A stretch of DNA of 64,000 nucleotides from Cephalopachus bancanus (lineage: Eukaryota; Chordata; Mammalia; Primates; Tarsiidae). The position numbers and the translations under genes are program-made. The notes below the pieces were generated by a model, which was given only the letters and a program-made list of their open reading frames with translations, searched no databases and was not told where the DNA came from. The DNA lies in the NCBI GenBank assembly GCA_027257055.1, contig JAPVLO010000003.1, forward strand, positions 6,823,501 through 6,887,500, written 5' to 3'. Every line of letters begins with the position of its first letter. The stretch's first letter is position 1. Positions 48,295 through 60,391 of the stretch are shown one piece after another.

Positions 48295-48892
48295 AAAGAT
48301 TATTTTTTAAATTATGGTTTTATTTTGAAGATGTGGAGTACAATTCAGAATTAGATACATAAGCGGTCAATGTACAGGTGAAGTTTGAGTTTCCCATGGG
48401 TCCTCACTTTGCCTGGTTTAGGATCAGGTCTCCTTGTTGATGGCATATGCCCTCCCCTTCCTCCCTCACCTGGCAGTGCCCTTCTACTGACAATTTTTTT
48501 CTTGTAGTATTACAATAAATGTTTAGGGTCCACTTATGAGTGAGAACTTAAGTGGACCCCAGGTATTCAGTTCGTTTGTTGGATAGATCACTGAGTAAGA
48601 GAGACTCTAAATCCATCCAAGTTGCTGTGAAGTAAGCAATTTTGTCCTTTATGACTGCGTAATATTCCATCATGTATATGTACCACATTTTTAAAAATCC
48701 AGTTCACTTTTGATGGGCAGCACAGTTGGTTCCATGTTTTCGGTATTGTGAATAATGCTGCAACAAACATGCCTGTACAGGTATCTTTTTTGTAAAATGA
48801 TTTGAGTTCCTCCGGGTATATTCTCAGAAGGGGGATTGCTGGGATATATGAAAGGTCAATTTTTAGCTCTTTTAGAAATCGACACACTGTTG
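48295..48892 (-). mobile_element. L1 3' end, same group as the 13-19 kb L1
   Basis: Reverse: gtggagtacaattcagaa, gtcctcactttgcctgg, tgaacttaagtgg-like text, atccatccaagttgctgtga, tgcgtaatattccatcatgt, aatgctgcaacaaacatgcc. The 3' UTR is close to that at 13320-13500 and has a single gagggagg unit. It ends at 48892, just before a T-rich run and a GT repeat. Confidence 0.88.
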
Positions 48893-48914
48893 TTTTTTTC
48901 CTATTTCCCTATTA

Positions 48915-48916
<2 letters not shown>

Positions 48917-48974
<58 letters not shown>
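48917..48974. repeat. (GT)n microsatellite
   Basis: About 29 GT units with one C interruption. Confidence 0.97.
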
Positions 48975-50690
48975 TTGTGGGTATGTGTTTGCAAATAACT
49001 CAACTATTAACATTAGTTTACCTTTCTTAAAGAAATTTTGGGCAATTTAAGTATCATGTTTGACATTCTTTTTCCAAATTTTTAACATTCCAAATATGTT
49101 AATTCAAAATATTTTAAAGTATAATGTTGATTTTAAAATTCATCAAATATCTGTAACCTAATGTAACCTGTAAACACACAGCTGCTCTGCAAAGTATCAA
49201 ACTCATATTGCATATTTTCTAATAATTCTGAGTAACTCATTAAAGAAAATATTGCTAATTCTTGTGTTGTAATACATATTCTCAGGGGAAAGAGCATATT
49301 TGTAAAATGATTATATGTATAGTAAGCTATATAATATGCAGTAGATATAAGAATATAGCTGATTAAGATTGAGCTAGGCCAACAATTGGCAATTCAAGAT
49401 CAGTTTGTAGAGAACCTAGTCAAACACATCCTTTAGAAATTTAGTAGCATCCAGAGACTGTGAGAAATTGATGGGTTTTTTATTATTTTTTCAATTTTTT
49501 TCTAATGCAATTTCTGCCTCACTTTTTGACTCAGCCCATATATTTTTCATGCTGGTTTTTTAAATGAATAACCACATGGCATCTTGTGAATTGAAACATT
49601 TTCTGAAGTTCTAACACTAATATTTTAAAAGGTCAATCTTTAAAAAATGAAATTTAACTCCAGCATTTCCTGTGGGTATTTTGATTTATAGTGTATTTAA
49701 ATAGATCCTCAGAAATATGATTTCAATATCATTGTGGAAGTATTTCAATGAAAATTAAGGTAATGAAATAGAGTATGTGTTCTTAATAAAATACCTTAGT
49801 CAAAAATGGTTAACAGTAATTTGACTCTTTTAAAATTTATTTTTAATTTGTGTAGACAAGTGACCTTGTGAGTGACTATTATATTGTCTTCATTCAACAA
49901 ACGACACATGGGTAAGGCAATTTCTTTATTTCCTAAATCCTTTTTTAGTGTTAACACATTCTTTCTTCCTTTCTCTCCCTATATTTAATCAAAAGATAAA
50001 TAGATAGATAACCTTCTATTTACATAAAGTTCCTTAAGGTAGGAACAATGTGTTACTCAGTTCTCTAACTTCAGTTTATAGCAAATACCAGGTTAAAATT
50101 AGATAAAGTGTAGGCTTTTTAAAATTCAATTTTATTCAATTTACTTAGGATTCATGTTATGGTATTGGAATATGAAGCAAGAAGCTAAGCTAAATTCATT
50201 ATATCTGGATGTTTGGTAAGAGATAAATGATTAGTATAATCTTGAGTTGACTCAGTTTTTATAATTTATGTATTAATCTTAGAGAAGAGAGAGGCACTAT
50301 GAGCTAAAACCATCACATCCTATATGACATTAATTTTGCCACTTCTCTTAATTATAATATAGATAAGAAGAGCAAAATATTCTATTCCACCTTCCAATGA
50401 TTTTGGCAAATTGATATGTAGCAACCAGATAAATGCTGTTGAAAGAATAATCAATTAACTTTTAAAACTTCCAAGATGTATGTAGGAAAGGAGAGATGTG
50501 ACTGACCTTAGAAGGGGAGGAAAGATGTGAATTACCCTAGAAGGGGAGGACATAAGGAAATCAGCAAATGCCTGGCTAGTTATTACAATAATCATATTTC
50601 AAATATGAGTATAATATATTCTATAGTATATAATACACACATATATTTTATTTTTTGTACTTTTATTTTTTGATGTATCATTCTCAGTAG
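48975..50690. other. Unassigned AT-rich interval
   Basis: No gene. A short imperfect duplication of about 29 bp lies at 50491-50549 (each half ends tagaaggggagg). Confidence 0.5.
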
Positions 50691-52440
50691 ATTTTATAGA
50701 AAAGCCTTAGGGAAGTGCAGTATATGTTATTTTTTATTTTTAGTCTTCATTAAGTGTATATTACAGTAACATTATATGTACACCGTTTTTCAATAGATCT
50801 CCAGAATTTTTTCTTCTTGCAAAACTGAAACTCTATACACATTGAACAAAACTGTCCTTTTCCATCTATCCCCAGCATCTGGCAATCACCATTCTGTTTT
50901 CTAATAATTTTACTACTTTGCATACCTCATATAAATAGAATAATGTACTATTTATCATGTTATGATTAGCTTATTTCATTTAGCATAATGTTTTCAAGTG
51001 TCCTCCACGTTGTGGTATATGACTGGATAGTCTTTTCTAAGGCTGAATAATATTCCATTGTATGCATAAACTACATTTTAAGAATCCATTTGTCCATCGA
51101 TGAACATTTAGTTTGATTCTACCTCTTGGCTATTATGAATAATGCAGTTATGAACATGGGTATACACGTATCTCTTTGAGATCTCACTTTCAATTCTTTT
51201 GACTATACCTAGTAGTGGAATTGGAGATCACATGCTAATTCTATTTTGGAGAAATGTCACACTGTTTTTCATAGTGGTTGCACTATTTTACACTCCCACC
51301 AACAGAATTCAAGGCTTTCAATTCTCCACATCCTCTTCAACACACTTGCTATTTTGTTTGCTTGTTTTCATAGTAGGTATTCTAATATGTGTGGATTGAT
51401 TTATCATTGTTGTTTTGGTTTGCATTTTATTGATGACTCATGATGGATATGCTTGTATATGTTTGTAGGCTGTTTGTATAATTTCTTTGGTAAAATATGT
51501 ATTCAAATCATGTATCCTTTAAAAAAAATCAGTTATGGGTTTTGTTTTTGCTGTTTTTCAGGTTTTTTTTGTTTTGTTTTGTTTTTTTGTTTTTTGAGTT
51601 GGAGTCTCACTCTGTCGCCCAGATTGGAGTGCAGTGGCCGATCCCGGCCACCGCAGCTTGACCTGCTGGGCTCTGGCGATCCAACCGCCTTAGCCTTCCA
51701 AGTAGCCAGAATTACAGGCACGCGCTACCACGCCCGGCTGATTTTTTGGTTTATTGTAGAGATGACGTCTCGCTGCCCAGGCGGGTCTCGAACCCGCGGG
51801 CTCAGGCAATCCACTCACCTCAGCCTCCCAAAGGCGCGGGATTACAGGCTGAGCCACCAAGCCCGGCTGTTTTTCAGTTTTAAGAGTGCTTTATACATTC
51901 TGGATACTAAACACCTATTGGATATGAGGTTTGTAAATAGTTTTCTCCCATTTTATAGGTTGTCTTTCTGCTTTACTGAATTGCTTCCTTTGCTGCACAG
52001 ATTTTTTTTCTAGGAATTGTTCAGTTCCAGTTCTTACACTTAAGTCTCTACCCCATTTTGAGTTAATGTTCGTTTATGGTGTAAGATAAGGGTCCAAATT
52101 TATTTATTTTTCTTATGTATATTTCATTTGTCTAATGTTATTTGGTGAAGAGACAATTTTCCCTATTGTGAAACCTTGACACCCTTGTCAACAATCTTTT
52201 GACCATATGCATGAACATTTGCTTTTAGGCACTTTATCATGTCTCACTGGTCAATATGTTCATTCCATGCTAGTTTCATATTTTTTCAATTACTATAGAT
52301 TTATATTTTCTAATCATAACTTATAGAGTCCTCAGCTTTGTTTTTTTTCTTTCTCAAGACTGCTGTGGCCTTTCGGGGTCCTTTGAGAGTCCATATGCAT
52401 TTTAGGATGATTGTGTCCTCATATTTTAACTTTTAACTAT
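50691..52440 (-). mobile_element. L1 3' half (L1MA/MB age) with an Alu inside
   Basis: Reverse: ttcattaagtgtatattac, tagatctccagaatttttt, ggctgaataatattccattg, ctcttggctattatgaataatg, catagtggttgcactatttt, and after the Alu tttatacattctggatact, ttgagttaatgttcgtttat, cttgacacccttgtcaac, aatctttgaccat-like text. No intact frame. Confidence 0.85.
51562..51865 (-). mobile_element. Alu (derived, GGCAGCGAG type)
   Basis: Reverse Alu with perfect duplication gctgtttttcag at 51550-51561 and 51866-51877. Its T tail is mixed with G. With flanking L1 text its reverse frame is open for 186 codons (51453-52013); see findings. Confidence 0.97.
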
Positions 52441-52565
52441 AAGCTAAAGTTGATAGAACAAGAAGAACCAAATTCTAACTATTTTGTAGCAATGACTTGG
52501 TTATTCACTGTTATAGCAGAATTGCAAATTCTTCAATGCTCTAATGCTGGCTGAGAACATTGTCA

Positions 52566-52722
52566 CCTCTTATAGTTGCAGCTACTAGAAGGCTGAGATG
52601 GGAGGATCACATGGACAGGAGTTTGAGGCTGTAGTGCACAATGACTTTGCCTATGAATAGGCACTGCACTCCAGCTTGGGCAATGTAGGACACCTTGTAT
52701 CTAAAAACAAAACAAAACAAAA
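52566..52722 (+). mobile_element. Fossil Alu monomer (FAM/FLAM-like)
   Basis: A single 7SL-derived monomer: gttgcagctactagaaggctg, gaggatcacatggacagg, ggctgtagtgcacaatgac, then gcctatgaataggcactgcactcc and a (AAAAC)n tail. It keeps the 7SL stretch CCTGTGAATAGCC before CACTGCACTCC, which later Alus lost. Confidence 0.8.
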
Positions 52723-53334
52723 GTGACAAACCTACAATACTCTTCCTGCAAGGCCAAGTTTCTTGCATTGTTCTAGGTTTATTGTTTTATTATAGATTTT
52801 ATCCTAGAATGAAACATTCTAAAGGACAAATTTAGAACCCAGTTTAGTGTTTGCTACTATTGCTAATTTTTAAAAACCTTTTCTAATCTCACTTGAAAAA
52901 CATAGCAAAAATAATACAGATGCAAGTTGTATATGAGCTCTTCTTATTCCTTACTACCAAAACAAAACTATTTGTTCGGTTGTTTTTTCCATTCTTTTGT
53001 AGGAACTTAGTTTTCTCACTAAGAAAATATTTACCACCTTGAATATGTTGATATTCTCCTTTTCTTTTAATTAACATATTTATTTATGAAATATCATAAG
53101 CATATGAAAAAGAGCAGAAGAAAAGAAGAGACGATATCTTACACTTAGACTAACAGATGTGTCATTATTGGATACATTTGCTCAACATTTCCTTTGTTAA
53201 TAAATTTAAAGTTAGATTAAGGCTCCAAACTATTTATCGCTTTTTGTATCTACTTACATAGATTGTTCTTATCCTTAAGGAAACATATAATTTTCCTGCA
53301 TATTAATACTTTTACTACATATGCATATACATTC
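52723..53334. other. Unassigned interval
   Basis: No gene or named repeat recognised. Confidence 0.5.
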
Positions 53335-53490
53335 GTATAATAACTAGCATTTATTGACACCTTACTATGCACTGGATACTATGCTAAATGCCTTAGATGC
53401 ATAAATTTATTTAAATACCATGCTTACCCCATGCAAGAGTTACTATATTGTTCTTCACTTTGGAGATAAGGAAATTGAGGTGCAGTGTCG
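53335..53490 (+). mobile_element. Old mammal-wide repeat (L2/MIR age)
   Basis: tagcatttattgacaccttac, tgcactggatactatgctaa, and gataaggaaattgaggtgcag follow the order of a common ancient mammalian repeat. Exact family not assigned. Confidence 0.5.
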
Positions 53491-54757
53491 TTTTTCTCTA
53501 GTTTTAAAGGTTTCAAATTGCACACATTCTTTTACAACCTTTTTCTTTTGCATTCAGTTTGCACATTTTGATATTTGTCTATACTGAGAAATTGAGATCA
53601 TTTATTTTAACGTGTGAATAAACCATAAATCTCATGCTGTTTTATCTCAGAGGAAAATTAAGTCATTTGAAATCTGTTATTTAAAATAGTGTTTTTTGCT
53701 TGTCTACCTTGTGTATATATTAGCTTAGTATGTAAACTAGAGTTATTAGTATTAATTATTTATAATATTAACCTAGAAGTGTGGTTGCTAAATGATAGCA
53801 ACACATTTAAAAATGTTCTGCATATAAATAAAGGTTTAACATATATAGGGTTCCAGTCTCACTTGGGAAAATAACCCTGTCGTCCTTTTTCTTTGGAATC
53901 AACAGTCAAGATGAATGTAAATTTTTATGTCTTCCTTGTTGCTGTGAAATGTTCATCTTTGGAACTGGCCCTCTATATATCACTGGTGTGATCAGTACTG
54001 CAGCCTTTTTATGTCAAAGTAATTTACACTAACTTTGGTTCTCATGTCTGGTAACTGGATACTCCCTGCACACTGATGAACTGGGCCTTTCAATGACATG
54101 AAAACGCTTCACCACAGTACTTCTTGTCCCATAAACTTCTGTAATGCTAATTATGCTTAATATTAGATTAAAGACTATGTGTCACATGTGTCTGATTGCC
54201 AATTTGAACCTGGAGCATTTAACACTGGTTGGGCCGATAGCTGTTGTCAAATTTTTCTCCAGAGCTATTAGACCAGTTAGACTCAGGAAACAAGGTATTA
54301 TCAATTTTTTCCCTAGAGCTATTCTACCAAGTTTGTGTCCTCTACAGCAGCATATATGGCAAGATTTTCTCTATGTCTTTATCAACCTGTTTCATTAGAC
54401 TTTTTTCATTTTGCAAATCCAGTGGTAAAAAAGCTCCTGATGTTGTGTATAATTTACATTTACCTAAATGCAGTAAAATTTTATGGTTCCCCTCCCTCAT
54501 GTTTGATTGTCCATTGGGGGTTTTCTAGCACTCTTCATCAGTACACACTACCCATTTTTTCCGTAGAGATATTTTCATATTGATTTCGAATAGTTCTATA
54601 CATTCTGGACTTGCTTCATCAAAGAAAACCAAAAAGACAAGACAAAGAAAGAGCAATAAGAGAAAGGGCCACGGTACTTTATAGTCTAATATAAGAAGTA
54701 GCAGTTAATCACTTTAGACTCTATTCATTGTACTCAAGTCACCAATTTACCCTTCTC
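53491..54757. other. Unassigned interval
   Basis: No gene. At 54240-54330 the phrase ccagagctatta / cctagagctatt occurs twice about 60 bp apart, possibly a degraded local duplication. Frames of up to 94 codons at 54144-54583 overlap each other and carry no motif. Confidence 0.45.
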
Positions 54758-54758
<1 letters not shown>

Positions 54759-54809
<51 letters not shown>

Positions 54810-54860
54810 TGCATGCACACACATAGACACAAACACATACACACACACATGCACACATAC
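54759..54860. repeat. (CA)n compound microsatellite
   Basis: About 24 pure CA units followed by interrupted CA and CATG units. Confidence 0.97.
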
Positions 54861-55885
54861 AGGGCTATACAGGTATGAATGTTAGGAATCAGAGATCATT
54901 CAAAGACATTTCAGATCATTTCTACCGCATCTTACTTAACTTCTTGGTTATCAAAGGGATCACTGTTCCCTTACAATCCTTACAAATAAAACAGAGAGAA
55001 AGAATAATTAAGTCAACCATTCAGTACATAAACTCTACTAAAAGAATTATGTTTATTCTCCCAACCTGGAGTTCCTCCATATAGTAGTCATAACTAAATA
55101 GTGTGAAATAATATAAACTTTATTATATTTCTGTATTTTACATTGATAATTATGCATTTCAGCAGAAGTTCTCAAGCACATGGGCTATGGTTTGAATGTT
55201 TATATAATGCCTTCAATCCTACTCATTGCTTAAGCTTCTTCATAGCATCTCTCTCCAAGAGATTCTATGGTGCTCTCAAATTGATCAGGTCCTTTCATAG
55301 TCCTATGTTTGGTCCTTAATATTATACTGCTTTTGTAATATGAAATGGAAATACTCATTTTCATTATAATCCACTCACCAAGTGATGATAAAGCAAATGT
55401 TTTTTTCTAACTATCCTAGTTTTTATTTTCTTTTTGGTAGTTGTATATTTTTCTACTTTAAAAAAAAAGCTCTACTTGATTTCAAAATACTGTTAGATTC
55501 ACTGTTATATTTTAGTCCTCATATTTTTTACTTTAGAAAATTAGTAACCAAAGCTTTTCAGAAATGCCCATCTTCCTTGCATAGCTACATTGATTAGATA
55601 TTTCAGTTTTTATATAAGTATAAAATTTAGAACTTTAAAAAACTATCACCCACCAAAAGGGGTTATTTCAAGCTATTGTAAAAATTTTATCTAAGTAATA
55701 GTCAAAAAATTCCTTCACTTTTTTTCTGAACTGCTAGCTGTAAAGGAGTTTTTTTTTTTTTTTTTTTTTCTCTTTTGCTTTGAAGTCTCAAGAGTAGAGA
55801 CTGCTTTTGCCTTTGGAATGGTTGATAAAAAGAGATTCATCCATTGTGAAGCTCTGAGGACGTAAACTGTTCTCTGCTTCTCAAG
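54861..55885. other. Unassigned interval
   Basis: No gene or named repeat; a T run at 55750-55769. Confidence 0.5.
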
Positions 55886-55893
55886 AACAAGGT

Positions 55894-55977
55894 GATGTAG
55901 CCTATTTATGTAGTTAATCCTCACTTGTACTCCACAACTCTATAATAAATGGATATTTTTTAAAAATATACAAAAAA
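55894..55977 (+). mobile_element. Very short L1 3' end insertion
   Basis: About 84 bp: atgtagcctatttatgtag, tcacttgtactccacaact, ctataataaat and an A-rich tail, matching the last bases of the L1 at 34830-34900. Flanked by aacaaggt at 55886-55893 and 55978-55985, a target-site duplication. Confidence 0.8.
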
Positions 55978-55985
55978 AACAAGGT

Positions 55986-57544
55986 AATTAAATTTTCTAA
56001 TTTAGAGTTGAGATGATTGAAAACGGTACTTACAGGTTTTCTTTTCAGTGGAACTAAATGTTTGAGATTCTTTTCTCCCTCCGTGTTGTGTGTGTGTATT
56101 TATGTATGTGAAAATCATATATAAATGCTTATTTTATGCATATATGTACACAGTAATAAAATGCATAATTTCTGAGAACAAAACCTTAAGACATTAAAAG
56201 ATTATCAAGTGGAAAACCTTATACTTCCCATCCTTCCCTTCTTATATCTTAAATGATCTTGTGGTAAATTGATGGCATAGCCCTTGCAGCACCATGAACT
56301 CAGAAGTCACCAAACTCACCTCCTTTTTGGAATAACTCAAAGGGCTTGCAGTTATTTCTAGCAATCTGTTTCACATTTATTCGGTAATAGGAACTCATCT
56401 GTCTTAAGGACACAAATTCCATTTTGGACACATTGAAACTTAATAATAAACAATTTCTCTTGTACAGAACCAATGTATGGTTTCCTCAATTCATAAGCTG
56501 AAGAAGATCTAATCAGCAGACTTTTCAGACTATAAGAAGTTTAGGTCTGAAACAAAGCAAGCAAGGATGAACATGTGATTGTGGGATTCACTCATCACTG
56601 TAGTATTACAATATGATTAGTGAGGCTTTGAGCAAACACAGTATTCCTCTTTCTTAAAACATGTTCAAATGCTTAGTGAATAGCTCATCATTCAACAATC
56701 ATCCTGGGCCATGGTTTAGGAGTCTAGAACCAGGTCACCAATACCATTCCATGACACACAAGTCAGATTTTTCCTCTTTTAATCACTTACAGGGAGAAAC
56801 AAAAGAAATATTTCCTAGATATTTAAGCCCCTTCACTTTATGCCTATCGTTTCCTAGTTTCTTTAGGTACTGATTCTGCATTATACATTATGCCTATTTG
56901 GGGGTAGAAAAATAGTAACTTATCCCCTTGCAACATTTTAAAACTATTCATTCTTCAAGAAGAAAGAAAAAAACTGATACTTGATACTCCCTTAATAAAC
57001 ATATTTTGTCAAAGTATATTCAAGGTGCCAATAGTTTGTCTCTTTTTACTTTTTTGCTGGAATAAACTCAGAGAATGAAGTATGTCACCATGGTCATTCG
57101 AGACTGATTCTTCAAAAAGGACTACACTGTTGCTGTAGTTGGAAGGATGTAGTTGTGAAGAAACAGGAATTCTGACCTACGTTTTCATTCATTTAGTCAC
57201 TTTTTTCTGATAAACTTTATTGACTATGGATATCCAAATTTTGCAAAGCATTGCTCCATCTTGTTCCAACAAGAGATAATGTATCCAAAATATCTATTTT
57301 TAGATATCTGGAATGCCTGAAAGAAGAGGAGCATGACATCTCACTTCCTAACTGGACAAGTCTAAATTACTGGATATGCCTGAGATATCCTAAAAACTGG
57401 GAAAAGGAAATTTAAAATGGTTTATTTGAAAGCAATGATGAGAGAGGAAAAAAAAAAAACTTGAAAACTATTTTATCTGGTCAGATAATTCAATAAACCT
57501 TTTACAGAAGTATTACAGTATGTGTCATTGAGAAAGTATATATC
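55986..57544. other. Unassigned interval
   Basis: No gene or named repeat recognised. Confidence 0.5.
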
Positions 57545-57670
57545 ACTCCCAACACCACGAAACTGTAAACTCCACAGTACAGGGATAATGTCTTATTCAC
57601 TCTTGAATTTGGTAACGTTGGCAAGGCATTAGTACCTCAACCGTGGTTAATAAATAATGATTGAATAAAC
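57545..57670 (+). mobile_element. L2 3' end
   Basis: aaactgtaaactccacagta, cagggataatgtcttattcac, and attaataaataatgattgaat-like end follow the L2 3' consensus order. Confidence 0.6.
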
Positions 57671-58484
57671 CCATATCTGTGTGGAGACTTTATAATTTTA
57701 TAATTTCACAACATTTTTTGCACTGATTCTTCCAGTAAATTTAAGAATAGTTAACTTTCTGCTTAAATTTAAGATGTTAAAAAATGCATAGGCATTCTTC
57801 GTCATTCTTCAGTTTAAGTTCCTTGGACAAGCAGGGTAGTAAATTTTATTACCAACTACGTTCCACGTTTTACTTCTGAACTTCCAAACAAAAGATAAAT
57901 AGATAAATAATACTAGGACATTTGTTACATACCAAGCACTAGCTAGATGCACTCTTTAGAAAAAAAAGTATTTAATTTTACAACAACCATAAGCAATAAT
58001 TAGAATTATAATTGTTTAACAATTCAAAGCTATAACCATAGGGATAAGGAAGTTTTAAATCATATGTTTTTGCATAATCTTTATAGATAATTTTTTAGAT
58101 ATGCAGCAATTATAAATAGATTTCTGGCTTCATATACTTTCACACATATATAAAGAAACACACAGATTCCAATGTAAGCATCAGCATTTGGGTAGATCAC
58201 AAGTATGAATCTTATTCCCTCAAGATTTAAGAAAAGCTCAGAATAACAACTGTAGAGATTAATATGCATATGTACTCTACCAAATGTCTACATCTAATTT
58301 ATAAATAAATTACTCATACTATTTAAATGACACTAAAGGAAAATAAAACAATCCATTTTGCTAGCAATTACATGATAAATTAATGACAAAGCCTCCATGA
58401 TTTGGAATTCGTTGTCATCATTATTATTTGGTCTAATTTAATTATCGGGATGCCAAACCTCATTTTTAAAATGAGAAGGGTATA
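57671..58484. other. Unassigned AT-rich interval with an old repeat trace
   Basis: 57915-57990 (acataccaagcactagctag, acaacaaccataagcaataat) resembles the same ancient repeat as 53335-53490. Otherwise nothing recognised. Confidence 0.4.
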
Positions 58485-59334
58485 CTTTATCAGTGTTTTT
58501 ATTATTTTATTATATATTGATAAATTATAATTGTACATATTTATGGGGTGCAAAGTGATGTTGTGATATATGTATATAATGTGGGATGACAGAATCAAAC
58601 TAATCAACATATTTATCACTTCAACACTTATCATTTATTCCTCCTTTCTAAGTAAAACTTACTCTTTGACTAACATCTTTCAATTCCCCTCAACCCTCAG
58701 ACTCTGGTAATTGACACTCTGCTCTCTGCTTTTTTTAGTTCAATTGTATTAACTTCCACATATGAAAGGGTTTATGTGGTTTTTGTCTTTCTGTGTTTAT
58801 TTCACTTAGCATAATGTTCTTGGGTTAATCCTTATTGTTGCAAATGATAAAATTCCCTTCTTTTTTTTAAGACTAACTAGTATTCCTCTATATTTATATA
58901 CTACATTTTAAAAATAAATTCATCCATTGATGGACACATGGTTTGAGTTCATAGCTTCACTATGCTATGAACAATGCTACAGTAGACATAGGATTGCAGA
59001 TATCTTTCAATAAATTGATTTCAAATCCCTTAGGTATATACTTAGTGGTGCGATTGTTAGATCATATGCTAATCAAATAGTTTTTATTATAGAACGCCAT
59101 ACAATTTTCTATAATGGCTGTATTAATTTATGTTACCACTAGCAGTGTATGAGGGTTTCTGTTCTCAAGATTCTTGCTGATCTCCATTTCTGATCTTTCA
59201 TCTTTTTGATAATGATCATTCTGACAGACATTAGATGATCTCTTGTTGTAGTGTTACTTTGCATTTCTTAAACGATTAGTGATGTTAAAGGGGAGAACGG
59301 CATCTCAATTCTTAACTGAACAATTCTAAATTAT

Positions 59335-60061
59335 TAGATCTGTTGGGTTAGCGAGCTGAGCCAGTACTGCAGGTAAGCAAAGAACTACACATAAATTAGA
59401 TTAGAAAAGAAAGCTCATTTAGAAAGTAGACCAGAGAAAAAGGGCAAATCCACCTCTCCAAGATCTGAGAGGAAACCAGACACTTAAGAAAAGTTTGGCA
59501 GTGAATGCTTGAGATTGAACGTGAAACAAATAATAGAGTACTATATGCTCCCACTCTTAAACGAACCTTGAACAATTATAATACTATATGAAAGGGATTG
59601 GCAGTAGTGGGAAACTGTCAGGGGAGGGAGGTGGGATTGGCAGTTGAGGGAAACTGCTAGGGGAGGCAGGGACATACCTCATCAACAATTGTACCTGCAT
59701 AATCAACGTTTGTTTACCTAACCCTGAAATGTACCCCAGATCTTTATAATAAAAAAAATTCCTTTTGGTGGGGACAGGTAAGCATTCTTGGGTGAGATAA
59801 CACAGAAGCTGTTGCCATTGTGATGGAGTGATGGTCTGTTTCTTGCATCTCTGATAGCAGATGGATGTGTGGGTCAGTTATGAGCACATAAACAAAGGTG
59901 GGCTGGTAGCTGGAGGGGTGGGTCAGTCACAGGCTTATAGACAAAGGATGGGCTATTAGCTGGAAGCAAACTCTTGTAACAAAGAAGCTAATCTTAATGT
60001 TGTGTGGTTTATTCAGTGTTCTGGGAAAAGATTATCTTCACATGTGAGCTCAAGATGATCA
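59335..60061 (-). mobile_element. Putative LTR, interrupted by an L1 3' end
   Basis: Lies inside the old L1 and is itself split by the L1 at about 59490-59763. It shows partial likeness to the block at 7936-8690 (attagattagaaaa, cacctctcc; cagatgg and gtcag further on). I infer an ERV LTR; the boundaries and family are uncertain. Confidence 0.45.
59490..59763 (+). mobile_element. L1 3' end with a duplicated 3' UTR unit
   Basis: Forward, about 270 bp: gtgaaacaaataatagagta, accttgaacaattataatac, then the unit gggattggcag...gggaaactg...aggggagg twice in tandem, then acctgcataatcaacgtttg and atctttataataaaa. The same doubled unit occurs in the L1 at 60362-60922. Confidence 0.85.
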
Positions 60062-60352
60062 GAGAAACTCCATTAATGGGTTCTTTCCTTTCTGATATCT
60101 AATGGCCATTTGTATATTATTTTTTGAACCATACTATATGCCTGTTCGTTATTTTTATGCTTTCTTTTGAGAAATTCCTGTTTATGTCTTTTCCCCCTCT
60201 TTTAAATTTTATTGTGTGCTTGATATTGTGTCATTTGCATTCATTATTTATTGGATATTAACCTCCTATTACATGTAAGTCTTGCAAATATTTTCTCCCA
60301 CTTTTTAGGCTGCTTCTCCACTCTGTTAATATTTTCTTTCCTGTTCAGAAGC

Positions 60353-60361
<9 letters not shown>

Positions 60362-60391
<30 letters not shown>

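Noticed and set aside
48836..49030. 64-codon frame with CVCVC
   Set aside because: GT microsatellite next to an L1 end.
52566..52722. Functional 7SL RNA gene
   Set aside because: Only one Alu-domain-like monomer of about 150 bp, diverged, with an A-rich tail; the central S domain of 7SL is missing.
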